From a virus, in the IMG/VR virus record IMGVR_UViG_3300015262_000001, positions 124,001 to 188,000 of that record: 64,000 nucleotides of DNA, one strand, 5' to 3'. The notes beneath the pieces were generated by a model that worked only from the letters and a program-made list of their open reading frames with translations, made no database searches and was not told where the DNA came from. Shown piece after piece: positions 16,099-24,560 of this stretch. Position numbers and translations under genes: made by a program. Position 1 is the stretch's first letter; each line of letters starts with the position of its first letter.

Positions 16099-17747
16099 TT
16101 GCAGAAGTCCTTGTAAGCGACCATAGTTGTGAACTTCTCAGACGCGAACAAATACAACTCGGCTGGCTTCATCCAGTGACTACCTTTGTCGCTAGTCCAA
16201 ATGTTTATACGCCACCATTTACCTTTAGGTGGTTTAGGCTCAGTTTCCACTTCTACTTCGGCAGTCTTCAATACCTTGTCTGCTAAAGCCATTTCTTCTT
16301 CGGTGGCGGCCTCATTGCGAGGAGACAAACCAAAGATAGTGAACTCCTGACCGTTCCTGGTAACGTCGGTGTTTTCCCGTACGGTACTTTCCAACGTCAT
16401 GTGTACACCGAATAACGACTTGTAGCCGTAGTCGTAGTAACGCATGCCGGTGATCGTACCGTTACCGAAAGGCACAGAGCAGATCTTTGTCACGGTGTAA
16501 CGGCCGCTGACTACTTGCGTCGGTATCCACTTGTACAGCCCGTAGACAACACCGCCCAGGATGGCCCAGAAGAGCATCCAACGCAGCCAAGTGTTACGAC
16601 GCTTACGACGCAAATCAACCTTTACCTTCTTCAAGGCATCAAGCGCTTTGAAAGCAGCATCACTTTCTTCGCCTTCTAGTTTGGTCAAAGCACCTTCTAG
16701 CAACGAGGCCACATCATCCAGAGAAGGATGTTCCTTGCTATCTACCAGCAGTTCCCGCTGGTGTATACGCACCCGTTGCTCTTCTAACGCCGCAACTGAA
16801 CCAGGACGAGGTGGAGGTTGGATGGTATCCGACTTGAAGATTATGTCTACCCCAGCAGCGCCCACTGGGTCTTTACAAACACCAGCAGCTTTACGCAGCA
16901 AAGAGTTGAGGTCTCCATTCTGACTTCGCCATTCATTCATGGTGCCATTATAACCGGCCTTACAATCTTCCTGGTAGAGATTTTGCAGCAAGGTGGCAGT
17001 AGTATCCCGTCCGTCGCTATCCAGGAAGAACAATGGTTGTTTGGAGATTCTCAGCAGGTCGTCAACACCAGCGGCACCAGACGTTGGTATTGGCTGATTG
17101 TTACAGTCATTCAGGAACTCAAACTGAACGCTGGCCATGTGAGTTAAGTCACCGTAGTCCTTCCATTCATGCAGGGATGTTCTCGCCCAGCAATGATTTT
17201 CCCAGATGTAGCAGTCGCCAGGTTCAGCTCCTTCCTCCGGCAGAGGCTTGCCGTCTTCCCAATTACCCTTCATGGTAAAACTTAGAGTTTTCGGCCACTC
17301 TGGGGCGTAGTTACTTCCCAGCAGGTCGGAGGCTTTACCAATGTTCTCGTAAACCCCACCAGTTGAGTTCCAAATATAGATGTGCCCACCCATGAGGTTG
17401 CTAGCTTCTTTGCTGGCATTTGGGCTAGCCTTGAGCATGGCTTCTTCGGAAAGAGTCGGCGCATTAAAGGTATCAAATGGTTGATAAGGAACAGGCTCCC
17501 AAATATCACCAACAATACCTTCTGCGACCCAGACACCTCGTTGTATGTCCCAAAGAAAAACCAGGTTTTCTGAGACATAGGCTTCGCCAATCTTTCCTTC
17601 TTTAGGCGCATGTAAGTCAGCTATCTCGCGGTTGACAAAATCGCCAATGATGGTGATCGTTACATCTGGACGAGTGACTTTACGGAAAACCACAGGCGTT
17701 GGTCTGCCTTGCATGTAAGTGGCCTCTTTATTGATTGGTGTATTCAT
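16095..17747 (-). CDS. Membrane-anchored protein with repeated carbohydrate-type modules
   Basis: 550 residues, AAGGAG upstream of the ATG. The N-terminal 200 residues hold three short modules of the form G-x-Y-x-W/F-x-G-x-W (KIGEAYVSENLVFLWD; MGGHIYIWNSTGGVYENIG; EPGDCYIWENHCW), similar to modules seen in phage fibre proteins. A helical, charged region with coiled-coil tendency (330-380) leads into one transmembrane segment near 386-408 (WMLFWAILGGVVYGLYKWI), followed by a 140-residue C-terminal domain. No signal peptide at the N-terminus. It is first in the operon that ends at 11630. Function unknown. Confidence 0.75.
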   Translation of the reverse strand: MNTPINKEATYMQGRPTPVVFRKVTRPDVTITIIGDFVNREIADLHAPKEGKIGEAYVSENLVFLWDIQRGVWVAEGIVGDIWEPVPYQPFDTFNAPTLSEEAMLKASPNASKEASNLMGGHIYIWNSTGGVYENIGKASDLLGSNYAPEWPKTLSFTMKGNWEDGKPLPEEGAEPGDCYIWENHCWARTSLHEWKDYGDLTHMASVQFEFLNDCNNQPIPTSGAAGVDDLLRISKQPLFFLDSDGRDTTATLLQNLYQEDCKAGYNGTMNEWRSQNGDLNSLLRKAAGVCKDPVGAAGVDIIFKSDTIQPPPRPGSVAALEEQRVRIHQRELLVDSKEHPSLDDVASLLEGALTKLEGEESDAAFKALDALKKVKVDLRRKRRNTWLRWMLFWAILGGVVYGLYKWIPTQVVSGRYTVTKICSVPFGNGTITGMRYYDYGYKSLFGVHMTLESTVRENTDVTRNGQEFTIFGLSPRNEAATEEEMALADKVLKTAEVEVETEPKPPKGKWWRINIWTSDKGSHWMKPAELYLFASEKFTTMVAYKDFCK

Positions 17748-17791
17748 TTGGAACTCCTTGTTAATTGGTCTTTACAAAGTTACAGCGGGTA

Positions 17792-17841
17792 CAAATAAAA
17801 AAGGAACCATAATCCCCCAGGCATTACAGCCCAGGGGATTA
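17792..17841 (-). terminator. Terminator after the 17854 gene
   Basis: TAATCCCC at 17810-17817 pairs with GGGGATTA at 17834-17841, with partial inner pairing. On the leftward transcript it is followed by TGGTTCCTTTTTTATTTG, a strong U-run. Confidence 0.85.
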
Positions 17842-17853
17842 CGGCCGGCTTGC

Positions 17854-18417
17854 TTAAACCCCAGCTCGAGTCCTGAGGAAAGGTAAATAGACTTCTCTGC
17901 TTCTATCCGCGCTAGTCAACTTGATCGCAGAGTGCGTTCTCAGTTTGTTGAAGCTGCGGTTAAAGGTCAGGTGGTACCAAACACCGTCGAGTGCGAATGT
18001 CGCGAATGGCAGTCGCGACTTATCGAACAACTCGCCGAATAACTTTGCATACTCGTAGCTGAAGAACTCTGTGATCAGCTCTGTAGTTTCAATACCTACT
18101 TGGCAGCCCAGAAAAGATTGGTCGCGAGTCAACCAACGAAGCTCGTTGAACTTGCCAGCGGCTTTTTCGTTGATATCAATGTTGTTTAACAATCGACCGG
18201 AAGGAAATGAACTGCTACTGCTAATTTCTGTCAGGCAATCAATCCCGTAGACGAACTCTTGCAGCTTCCTGACATCCGGGATGTACTTCAGGAAGGTGTC
18301 GACGAACTCTACGTTCAAGATATACTTGAAGTAACCCAAGCGTTTGCTTTCAGACACTGGGGCGAGATTAGTTATCAGTCCATCGTTAACCTCCAACTTT
18401 CTTAATGCTTCACTCAT
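17854..18417 (-). CDS. Unknown protein, paralogue of the 18678 gene
   Basis: 187 residues. The N-terminal third aligns with the 18678 protein: FVDTFLKYIPDVRKLQEFVYGID here, FVDHFHSLGVMKTVLREVVYGID there. Both end in a basic, proline-containing tail (YLPFLRTRAGV / NLPFARRRTQ). No known family. The conserved promoter-like motif lies about 60 bases upstream, so this gene is transcribed alone or from its own start. Confidence 0.75.
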   Translation of the reverse strand: MSEALRKLEVNDGLITNLAPVSESKRLGYFKYILNVEFVDTFLKYIPDVRKLQEFVYGIDCLTEISSSSSFPSGRLLNNIDINEKAAGKFNELRWLTRDQSFLGCQVGIETTELITEFFSYEYAKLFGELFDKSRLPFATFALDGVWYHLTFNRSFNKLRTHSAIKLTSADRSREVYLPFLRTRAGV

Positions 18418-18474
18418 AAATTTTTCCCTATTAACTTAACGTGGAAGACCACAATTAATGATCGTCTTTGATAC

Positions 18475-18495
18475 ACGGTAGTAATGTAGGCCTGA
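18475..18495 (-). promoter_or_regulatory. Conserved leftward promoter-like motif (site 1)
   Basis: On the leftward strand the sequence reads ACTTCAGGCCTACATTACTA, then CCGTGTA. It matches the shared consensus TTTCAnnCCTACATTAYTA found at eight leftward intergenic sites and lies about 60 bases before the 17854 gene's start. Confidence 0.6.
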
Positions 18496-18514
18496 AGTCC
18501 TCCTTAACTTAAAA

Positions 18515-18685
18515 CTACATCCTCCAGCCGATCACAGCGCCCACTACAAGGGCAATAATGCACAGTATACCGATCAGACGGAAGGTTTTACGACGACGTT
18601 TGCGTTGCTGCCTACGGATGGGATCTTCCACCATACGGGAGACCCATTCATCGTCTTTGTCGCGCAAGTCTCTTGGATCAATCAT
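18515..18685 (-). CDS. Small single-pass membrane protein
   Basis: 56 residues, found by reading the strand directly. Start ATG at 18685 overlaps the end of the 18678 gene by 8 bases; AAAGG lies upstream. The N-terminal 33 residues are highly charged and end in a basic cluster (RRQQRKRRRK). One hydrophobic helix follows (GILCIIALVVGAVIGW), then the C-terminus. The positive-inside rule predicts a cytoplasmic N-terminus. Function unknown. Confidence 0.7.
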   Translation of the reverse strand: MIDPRDLRDKDDEWVSRMVEDPIRRQQRKRRRKTFRLIGILCIIALVVGAVIGWRM

Positions 18686-19250
18686 TTCGTTTGACCTTTA
18701 TGGAGTGTTGCGTACGACGGCGGGCAAACGGCAGGTTGATGCCCTGACGAGTGTCCAGGTTGTTGAAGTGGAAGATAAACAACTTGCTATCAGGAATGAT
18801 CTCATTGAACTCGATCGAGAACCTGATGTGGTCTACCTTGAATGCCAGCTCCTGCAACCCCATGCGTTCCATAATGAAATGGAACGTTTCGATGTAATTC
18901 CGGTTAAAGAATCCATCGAGTTCTTTCTTGACCCCTGGAGTGGGTAACGATATCTTCCAGCAGTCATTATTCGTGGCACGGAACAACTGATCAAACAGGA
19001 AAAATGATTCCAGCTTGTAGTGGTCCAGGTCCATAGTTACCAGTGTCTTGCCAACCGGACACTCAGGCATCTCGATCAGGGTACGCAAATGATCAATGCC
19101 GTATACGACTTCACGCAGTACGGTCTTCATAACCCCCAGGCTATGGAAATGGTCTACAAAGGACGGTTCCAGTGCGCGACATACCAACGCGTACTCTTCT
19201 TCGTCCATCACAGCGGGTGCTGCGATTGCTGCTTTTAATTGTGCGGTCAT
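18678..19250 (-). CDS. Unknown protein, paralogue of the 17854 gene
   Basis: 190 residues, AAGGAG 8 bases before the ATG. Shares VVYGIDHLRTLIEMP with VYGIDCLTEISS of the 17854 protein and the same general length and C-terminal NLPFARRR. An N-terminal Ala-rich helix precedes the shared part. The pair is separated only by the small membrane gene at 18515, so an insertion between duplicated genes, or duplication around it, is likely. Confidence 0.75.
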   Translation of the reverse strand: MTAQLKAAIAAPAVMDEEEYALVCRALEPSFVDHFHSLGVMKTVLREVVYGIDHLRTLIEMPECPVGKTLVTMDLDHYKLESFFLFDQLFRATNNDCWKISLPTPGVKKELDGFFNRNYIETFHFIMERMGLQELAFKVDHIRFSIEFNEIIPDSKLFIFHFNNLDTRQGINLPFARRRTQHSIKVKRND

Positions 19251-19341
19251 GGATGAAACTCCTTAATACAAATGACCTTTTATCGGGTGTAGATAATAGT
19301 CGTTAGTGTAAGATTAAATTTTAACTGGCATCAAGCAGCCA

Positions 19342-19380
19342 TAAAGCCTACCGTGGGAATAACCCCAGCGGTAGGCTTTA
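19342..19380 (-). terminator. Hairpin terminator after the 19404 gene
   Basis: A perfect 12-bp stem (TAAAGCCTACCG / CGGTAGGCTTTA) encloses a loop with further short pairing. It lies 23 bases after the stop. The leftward sequence after it is not U-rich at once, but turns A/T-rich about 20 bases on. Confidence 0.7.
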
Positions 19381-19403
19381 CTAGAGCAGCTCAACCCAGC
19401 GGG

Positions 19404-20000
19404 TTAAACGATAGGTGCATCCTCGTCAACGGTCAGAAGACCGTAGTCGGTCGGTGGGATCACCTTGACAGCTACAGCGCCTTTAACCCACTCCAGGTTA
19501 CCCTTGAAGGTAAAGCCGATGAGTTGGGTAAAGGTGTCACCGTCGACAGTGGTAATCGTCGGGACGGCGTATTTCAGGCCAGCATTGACGATAGCGGCAA
19601 TTGCGACAGCTTCTGCACCATCAGCGATGTCAGAGGCAATCACCACACCAACGAGGGTGTTAGCGCCATCAACGTAGGAATACAGGCCGGCTTCGGTCTG
19701 CGCTTCCAGTTCATTGATGTCGGTCAGTGGAGTAACGTTCTTCAGGGTATAGAGCCCCAAAGTCTTCGAAGCGTCTGCCGGGCTCCACGATTGCAGTGGG
19801 TCACAGCGGAAGTTGCGACCTGCCGAAGCAATGGTCATGTTCCAGGTGCCGTCACCAGCATCAACAGGAACGCCGAGTTGAAGATCGGTTTCGAGTAGAC
19901 CTTCGAACAGAGCAAGATAGTCTGCGTCGCCGGCGTAGCGAGTCTTGTTGAACTTAACAAACCGTTCAACAAACAACGCCATGTGCGTCTTAGCTGCCAT
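19404..20000 (-). CDS. Unknown, possibly virion-associated protein
   Basis: 198 residues from ATG 20000 (GGAGA 5 bases upstream); the in-frame extension to 20060 has no ribosome site. An Ala/Gly/Val/Thr-rich beta-type composition, with segments such as YVDGANTLVGVVIASD, FTFKGNLEWVKGA and a terminal LLTVDEDAPIV, would fit a virion or head protein. No family is recognised. It is the last gene before a hairpin terminator. Confidence 0.7.
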   Translation of the reverse strand: MAAKTHMALFVERFVKFNKTRYAGDADYLALFEGLLETDLQLGVPVDAGDGTWNMTIASAGRNFRCDPLQSWSPADASKTLGLYTLKNVTPLTDINELEAQTEAGLYSYVDGANTLVGVVIASDIADGAEAVAIAAIVNAGLKYAVPTITTVDGDTFTQLIGFTFKGNLEWVKGAVAVKVIPPTDYGLLTVDEDAPIV

Positions 20001-20065
20001 GATGTTTCTCCAGGGAAGGGATAAAACCAAACGTAAAAACGTTCGGCATAGTATCCCCACTGGAT

Positions 20066-20275
20066 TCAGCTAAACGCGTACCCCAGAACAGCCGACCCCA
20101 GTATCGCCAACACGCACGATAGGGTGGTGGTAGATTGCATAACCAAGATAAAGAACGCCAACAATATTGAGCTGACTATCAAGCTACGACTGCCCAGGTA
20201 AAGCCCCATAATGATCCAACCAATAAAACAAACTCCATTGGCTCGGCTGAACAGTTCTTTCATTTGTTCTGTCAT
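20066..20275 (-). CDS. Small two-helix membrane protein
   Basis: 69 residues, GAGGAG upstream of the ATG. Hydrophobic segments lie at about 15-29 (GVCFIGWIIMGLYLG) and 32-68 (two close stretches, LIVSSILLAFFILVM and LSCVLAILGSAVLGYAF), so two or three membrane passes. No lysis motif or pore signature. Function unknown. Confidence 0.7.
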   Translation of the reverse strand: MTEQMKELFSRANGVCFIGWIIMGLYLGSRSLIVSSILLAFFILVMQSTTTLSCVLAILGSAVLGYAFS

Positions 20276-20290
20276 TACTACTCCTCAAGA

Positions 20291-20317
20291 CAAAATAAAA
20301 GGGAACCGAAGTTCCCC
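20291..20317 (-). terminator. Terminator after the GroEL gene
   Basis: GGGAAC-TTCG-GTTCCC followed by TTTTATTTTG on the leftward strand: a stable UUCG-type tetraloop hairpin with a U-run. Confidence 0.92.
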
Positions 20318-20332
20318 CTTATCTGTTACCCG

Positions 20333-21973
20333 TTAAGACTGGATATGCACCGCTGCCAGCTTGTCCCCGATCAAGACGCTATCGAGACTGGCGAGGATCT
20401 TGGCTGTTTGCATACCACCACGCAATGCAGTGATCGACGCATAGGCCGTGTCAAAGATCCCCAACTCACGAGGAGTACCGACGGTGTTATCACGCATGTT
20501 GGTTACAACGAATGGACGTGGCTCATCCATGTCGATGACAGCGGCCATGATGGCGTCCTTCTCTTCCTTGGTGCCCAGAAGATTCATCATTGGACCCATC
20601 AGAAGAATGTACTGGGAGAAGATCACCTCAACAAAAGCATTGGCGATCTGGCCGTAAACAGGATCACTGGAGATCTCATCGGACAGATCACCCATAGCGA
20701 ACACACCAGCGGTGATCAGCGCGGTACCAACCCCTGGCAGAACGCCGTTAATCAAGGCCGACTTAACAGCTTTCGACACGTCCTCGAAACGGTCGATACG
20801 TTCCTTGATCTCGGACTGAGTTTCGCCACCGACAAACACGGTGATCAGCTCACCCTTCAGATCACGAATACGTTTCTCATTGAAACGGGCCCGCATGCTG
20901 AAACGCTCACCCCGCTCGTAACTGTTCAGCTCTTCTTCAATTGAAGCAACCTGCGCCGAAATCCGACCGCGTACAGCATCGCTGGTAGGTTCGAACACAG
21001 ACCGACTAGAACCGATGGTCAGCTTGTCATCGCAAGTGTTGAGGTCAACACTCATGACATCCGAGAATACCTTGACCATGCCAGCATTCAGCATGATTGA
21101 GATATCTTGCATCAACAAGGTACCGACCGAACCGCCAAAATTAGTTTGTGCACAGACGAATGCCTGGCGTTTAACCTGGTTGTTGACTTGCAGGATCACG
21201 CTGTTAATCGAGTTGTCAAAAGAACGAGCAATCAACAGGAAGCAAACTTCACCTTCCACTCGTTTGTCCAGCGCGCTCAGCATCTGGATTAGAACCTGCG
21301 CGTCCACGTTACGGACGTTGTCGTCAATAACGATCGGGATGAAATGCGTGAACTCAGATGCAGTGCCGTTTCCGTTTTTGCTGAACGACGGGTTACTGTA
21401 GATCAGGTTAACGGCCAGACCATTACTGCGAACAATCTGGTCATCACCACCCAAGCCTTCCTTGAGCTCGATTTCAGGGTACTTATCACCGGCAGCATGA
21501 TAGATGTCGGTAATAACCTTAGCGAGCTTCTCATCGCCGTTAGAGGACGTCAGAGCCAGACTGTACAACTCTGGACTGTCGTTGTTTACGGCAATGGACA
21601 TGCGACTGAGTTCGTCGATTGTTTTGTTGCACAACTTGTCAATGAACTTGCGCTCACGGTAGTTGGGGAACTGCGAGTACAGGCTGTACAGTTCAGCGGT
21701 TAGCAGAATGGTGGTGGTAGTACCGTCACCGCATTCCGTGTCGGTCTTGATTGCCGGCTCCAGAATAATGCGGTTGACAGCTTCGTGAAAGGGGTTCGGG
21801 AACTTCAGGGACTTTGCAACCGTTACACCGTCTTTGGTTACCTTGACGCTGGTACCGACAGTGATAGCCGAAAGTTTGCCATTAGGACCCATGGTGGAGA
21901 CAACAGCCTGACGGACGTTGGTCATTACATCTTCGACCAAGTCTTGAGTGTTGTTCAGGTGAGAATAAGACAT
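20333..21973 (-). CDS. groEL: GroEL-like chaperonin
   Basis: 546 residues, about the bacterial GroEL length. Equatorial and ATP-site motifs are visible: MGPNGKLSAI, VTKDGVTVAKSL (Asp48), ECGDGTTTTILL (Asp83), FVGGETQSEIKERIDRFEDV (catalytic Asp398) and GVLPGVGTALI. The apical domain is strongly diverged and the usual Gly-Gly-Met tail is absent. No GroES is seen in the window. Jumbo phages EL and OBP carry such chaperonins, and the EL protein is known to fold proteins without a co-chaperonin. Here the gene has its own promoter-like motif and a strong terminator, so it is probably expressed as one gene. Likely role: folding phage proteins in the infected cell. Confidence 0.93.
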   Translation of the reverse strand: MSYSHLNNTQDLVEDVMTNVRQAVVSTMGPNGKLSAITVGTSVKVTKDGVTVAKSLKFPNPFHEAVNRIILEPAIKTDTECGDGTTTTILLTAELYSLYSQFPNYRERKFIDKLCNKTIDELSRMSIAVNNDSPELYSLALTSSNGDEKLAKVITDIYHAAGDKYPEIELKEGLGGDDQIVRSNGLAVNLIYSNPSFSKNGNGTASEFTHFIPIVIDDNVRNVDAQVLIQMLSALDKRVEGEVCFLLIARSFDNSINSVILQVNNQVKRQAFVCAQTNFGGSVGTLLMQDISIMLNAGMVKVFSDVMSVDLNTCDDKLTIGSSRSVFEPTSDAVRGRISAQVASIEEELNSYERGERFSMRARFNEKRIRDLKGELITVFVGGETQSEIKERIDRFEDVSKAVKSALINGVLPGVGTALITAGVFAMGDLSDEISSDPVYGQIANAFVEVIFSQYILLMGPMMNLLGTKEEKDAIMAAVIDMDEPRPFVVTNMRDNTVGTPRELGIFDTAYASITALRGGMQTAKILASLDSVLIGDKLAAVHIQS

Positions 21974-22014
21974 CAGAAATCTCCATAGCTGGGTTTATAT
22001 AAACAATGTAATCC

Positions 22015-22036
22015 ACAGTAATAATGTAGGTTTGAA
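22015..22036 (-). promoter_or_regulatory. Conserved leftward promoter-like motif (site 2, groEL)
   Basis: Leftward strand: TTTCAAACCTACATTATTAC, then TGTGGATTACA. It lies about 45 bases before the GroEL start and is the site closest to the consensus. Confidence 0.65.
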
Positions 22037-22042
22037 ACTCTT

Positions 22043-22684
22043 TTAACCTTGATCGGCTTCGAGCTCTCGTGCAAAGAACTTACGCAATTCTTGGATTGCT
22101 TTGATTGCTCTAGTAAATCCTTTGCCCATACTTTCCAGGCACTTGATGCTATCCGTTCTGATAGGGTCGTTACCAAGCACTTTACCGTTTTGATCCATAC
22201 AGACTTCAAACCAAATAACTATTGTTCGGTGACAGTCAGCTATTGAGAAAGCTCCACCACCTTCTTTGTCAGCGTTGAATGCCAGATAGCCAGTGTAATT
22301 AGTTTCTGGTTTATTCAACCAATGGCGTTCTGAGTGATGCTCTTTAGCGTTGGTCTTAAGACGTGTCTTGATCTCTTTAAGGAAGAAATCGATCTTCTCC
22401 TTAATCATGGTCAGCTTTGCTTCAAACTCCACTAACCCGTTATCAGAGTGCCAGTTGTGCAGACGGATTCTGGACGCTCCAACTGTCAAGTTGAAATGAC
22501 CCTCCCACTCGTACTCATACTTGACTGGAGTACCCTTCTTAGTCTTCGCCTTACTCATATGAGGCTTTACGCTAAACGCAAAGTCAAACGCACAGAGCTG
22601 GTCTCGATGCGGTGGGTGTACAAAATCCCGTCCCAATACCGTGATGCGATCAAACAACACGGTTCCGTCTTTATAGTTTTCCAT
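22043..22684 (-). CDS. Unknown protein
   Basis: 213 residues, GGGGAG upstream of the ATG. Segments include HFNLTVGASRIRLHNWHSDNG, a charged helix (KIDFFLKEIKTRLKT), TGYLAFNADKEGGGAFSIADC and a C-terminal helical region rich in Lys/Arg/Glu. No family recognised. It precedes the groEL promoter motif, so groEL may also receive readthrough from it. Confidence 0.7.
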   Translation of the reverse strand: MENYKDGTVLFDRITVLGRDFVHPPHRDQLCAFDFAFSVKPHMSKAKTKKGTPVKYEYEWEGHFNLTVGASRIRLHNWHSDNGLVEFEAKLTMIKEKIDFFLKEIKTRLKTNAKEHHSERHWLNKPETNYTGYLAFNADKEGGGAFSIADCHRTIVIWFEVCMDQNGKVLGNDPIRTDSIKCLESMGKGFTRAIKAIQELRKFFARELEADQG

Positions 22685-22707
22685 TACAAACTCCCCAATT
22701 AAACAAA

Positions 22708-22760
22708 AAATAAAAACCTCCCCAGCAAGCCTGTTGGCCCGACTTACTAGGGAGGGTGTT
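22708..22760 (-). terminator. Terminator after the 22771 gene
   Basis: CCTCCC (22718-22723) pairs with GGGAGG (22751-22756) across a long loop. The leftward transcript then reads GGTTTTTATTTTTTG, a strong U-rich tail. Confidence 0.75.
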
Positions 22761-22770
22761 GCACGTATAA

Positions 22771-23049
22771 TCAGATGCCTTTACGCACCAGATAGAACAC
22801 GTTGTCGAACTGCTGGATGCGCAGCTCATAACCAGTAAGCGCCAGATCACCGTCCAGGACTGCCTCCATCTTCTTGCCGAGGTGGAATACCTGCTTGACT
22901 TTACAGATCACATTCTCTTGCGTGATCTTGCGGTCGGGCTTGTCTTCACCGTCGCTGCGTACAAAGTGCAGACCGGTTTCTTTCAGTTGGGTGTTCATCT
23001 TTTTGAACACGTCCATACCGAGCTTTTGTTGGATCTTTACCGTTGCCAT
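22771..23049 (-). CDS. Small unknown protein
   Basis: 92 residues, AAAGGAAG upstream. A helical, basic N-terminus (MATVKIQQKLGMDVFKKM) precedes a beta-rich C-terminal half with a KVKQVFHLGKKMEAVLDG segment. Possibly nucleic acid binding by its charge, but no family is recognised. It is the last gene of the operon running from 26978. Confidence 0.7.
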   Translation of the reverse strand: MATVKIQQKLGMDVFKKMNTQLKETGLHFVRSDGEDKPDRKITQENVICKVKQVFHLGKKMEAVLDGDLALTGYELRIQQFDNVFYLVRKGI

Positions 23050-23090
23050 TTACTTGGCTTCCTTTGTTTGTTTTAGGTAAGGCGGGGATA

Positions 23091-23498
23091 TTAGCCGTGG
23101 AAGTCCACTTGTGGATTTAAGTGGAATGCTGGGGTGTTGTCTTTGGAATCCAGAGCCAGTTGAATGGCGTCTAGAACTTCTTCGAGATCTACTACGTGCC
23201 CCAGCAAATCGCCGAGAAACTCTTTATAAACAACGGTTCCGCAGGAGCAGGTCTTGATGTAAGCGATCGGCGTACCAGAGATGATCGGGAACGTAAACAC
23301 GTAGAGTGCCTTATCGTCGAAGTGGACAATAGCAGTCCACTGAGTGTTGCCGAACGAACGCAGATCGCTATTCTCGTAAAGACCGTTGTCCACCAGCTCT
23401 TTATATTTGGCCATGATACGATCGTCGCGATGGAGATCTATTTTGAAGTCGGACGGAGGCGGTAAACCAGGAACACATTCGAAAGGCTTGGTGCTCAT
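23091..23498 (-). CDS. Unknown protein
   Basis: 135 residues from ATG 23498 (GAAGGAAG upstream, ATGA overlap with the 23495 gene); the extension to 23588 lies within the upstream gene. Contains KTCSCGTVVYKEF with a CxC pair and an acidic helical C-terminus (LEEVLDAIQLALDSKD). No family recognised. Confidence 0.7.
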   Translation of the reverse strand: MSTKPFECVPGLPPPSDFKIDLHRDDRIMAKYKELVDNGLYENSDLRSFGNTQWTAIVHFDDKALYVFTFPIISGTPIAYIKTCSCGTVVYKEFLGDLLGHVVDLEEVLDAIQLALDSKDNTPAFHLNPQVDFHG

Positions 23499-23695
23499 CG
23501 CAGTGCTTCCTTCATGGAGTAAAAGTAATTGACACCAGCAATGCCGAAACCAATCAGCACCAACCAGCTCAAGATATAAACAGCACATACTGCTTTACGA
23601 GGAAAGGCAGACATCCCCTGGATTTTACTCCAAGGGATGTAGGTCCCCGCTACTGCAATAAGAATTGCTACTACCAGCAGGAGGTTAAGAAGCAT
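23495..23695 (-). CDS. Small two-pass membrane protein
   Basis: 66 residues, joined to the previous gene by TAATG and to the next by ATGA. Two hydrophobic helices (LLNLLLVVAILIAVAGTYI and AVCAVYILSWLVLIGFGIAGV) flank a short basic loop (KIQGMSAFPRK), giving both ends on the same side of the membrane. Function unknown. Confidence 0.75.
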   Translation of the reverse strand: MLLNLLLVVAILIAVAGTYIPWSKIQGMSAFPRKAVCAVYILSWLVLIGFGIAGVNYFYSMKEALR

Positions 23696-24282
23696 TAATG
23701 ATCGTCCTCGTCGGTGAACGGAATGTCGAGTTCCTCTTCATCGGCTTCCAGTTCAGGTTCTTCGCCCTCTTCTGGTTCCTGTGGATTGAAGATCGGGTCT
23801 GGATACACGTCGATATCGTCATCGTCGAGTTCCTGATCGATACCGTCGTCTTCACGAGTCATATGTGCTTTGTCGTCGTTCATTTCAGCCTCCAGTTTAT
23901 CGGCTTCCATGTCACGTTTGTCTCGCTCCAATCGATACTTGTGCGAAGGGAGCTCTTTACAGGTATTGCACACGAAAATACGGTTGCGTTCTCGTGGCAA
24001 CTCTTCACAGAAATAAGGGGTATAACTGATCCCTTCATTTCTGGGCATATCCATCCCGCAGTCTTCACAGTCCACGGGTTCCGTCTGACGGTCGATCAGG
24101 AACTGCTCGTAGCACGGTTTACACATTAAATAAAGTTCACTGCCGAAGGAATCAGCTTCGCCCGAGTAACCGTGAGCCTGGTCCCCATCTTCCAGGTGTT
24201 CGCAGTTACCGCCTTCGCTAATATTCCCGTCTTGGATAAAACCCACGCACTGAGTGGTGGTGCTGTGTACATACCAGTTCAT
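23695..24282 (-). CDS. Zinc-ribbon-like protein with acidic tail
   Basis: 195 residues, AAAGGAA upstream. Paired cysteines C54/C57, C72/C75, C105/C108 with a lone C92 suggest one or two zinc ribbons. The segment CEDCGMDMPRNEG ... TPYFCEELP ... VCNTC resembles the ribbon of the 46250 protein. From about residue 120 the chain becomes charged, then extremely acidic (many Asp/Glu) to the end. Acidic tails of this kind occur in proteins that mimic DNA or bind basic partners; that is inference. No catalytic motif. Confidence 0.75.
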   Translation of the reverse strand: MNWYVHSTTTQCVGFIQDGNISEGGNCEHLEDGDQAHGYSGEADSFGSELYLMCKPCYEQFLIDRQTEPVDCEDCGMDMPRNEGISYTPYFCEELPRERNRIFVCNTCKELPSHKYRLERDKRDMEADKLEAEMNDDKAHMTREDDGIDQELDDDDIDVYPDPIFNPQEPEEGEEPELEADEEELDIPFTDEDDH

Positions 24283-24284
24283 GC

Positions 24285-24560
24285 TTATTTCCTTTGTAAG
24301 ACGTCTACCAGTTCACACAGTCCTGCATGGCCAACAGCATTAAGGACCTTATGCAAACTTCGATTAACGGCTGCGCCAGCTTTATAAGACTGGATGATTT
24401 CAACCCATTTGGCCCTGGAGGTATTTTCTACCGCCTTAATGCCTTCATACCGATCAACGTAACACTTACCGTCCACCAGCATTTTGTGGCCTTCGAGGAG
24501 CGCAGCCGCATACTTAACTTCTGGCAAATATTGCTCGATCACATGTTGGGGAAGGCTCAT
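24285..24560 (-). CDS. Small helical protein, unknown
   Basis: 91 residues, ATGA overlap with the upstream gene and AAGGATG upstream. Predicted mostly helical (SLPQHVIEQYLPEVKYAAALLEG ... AVNRSLHKVLNAVGHAG). No family recognised. Confidence 0.65.
   Translation of the reverse strand: MSLPQHVIEQYLPEVKYAAALLEGHKMLVDGKCYVDRYEGIKAVENTSRAKWVEIIQSYKAGAAVNRSLHKVLNAVGHAGLCELVDVLQRK

Noticed and set aside
20264-20944. 226-codon open frame opposite groEL
   Set aside because: Entirely antisense to the conserved chaperonin; His/Thr-rich product without any motif.
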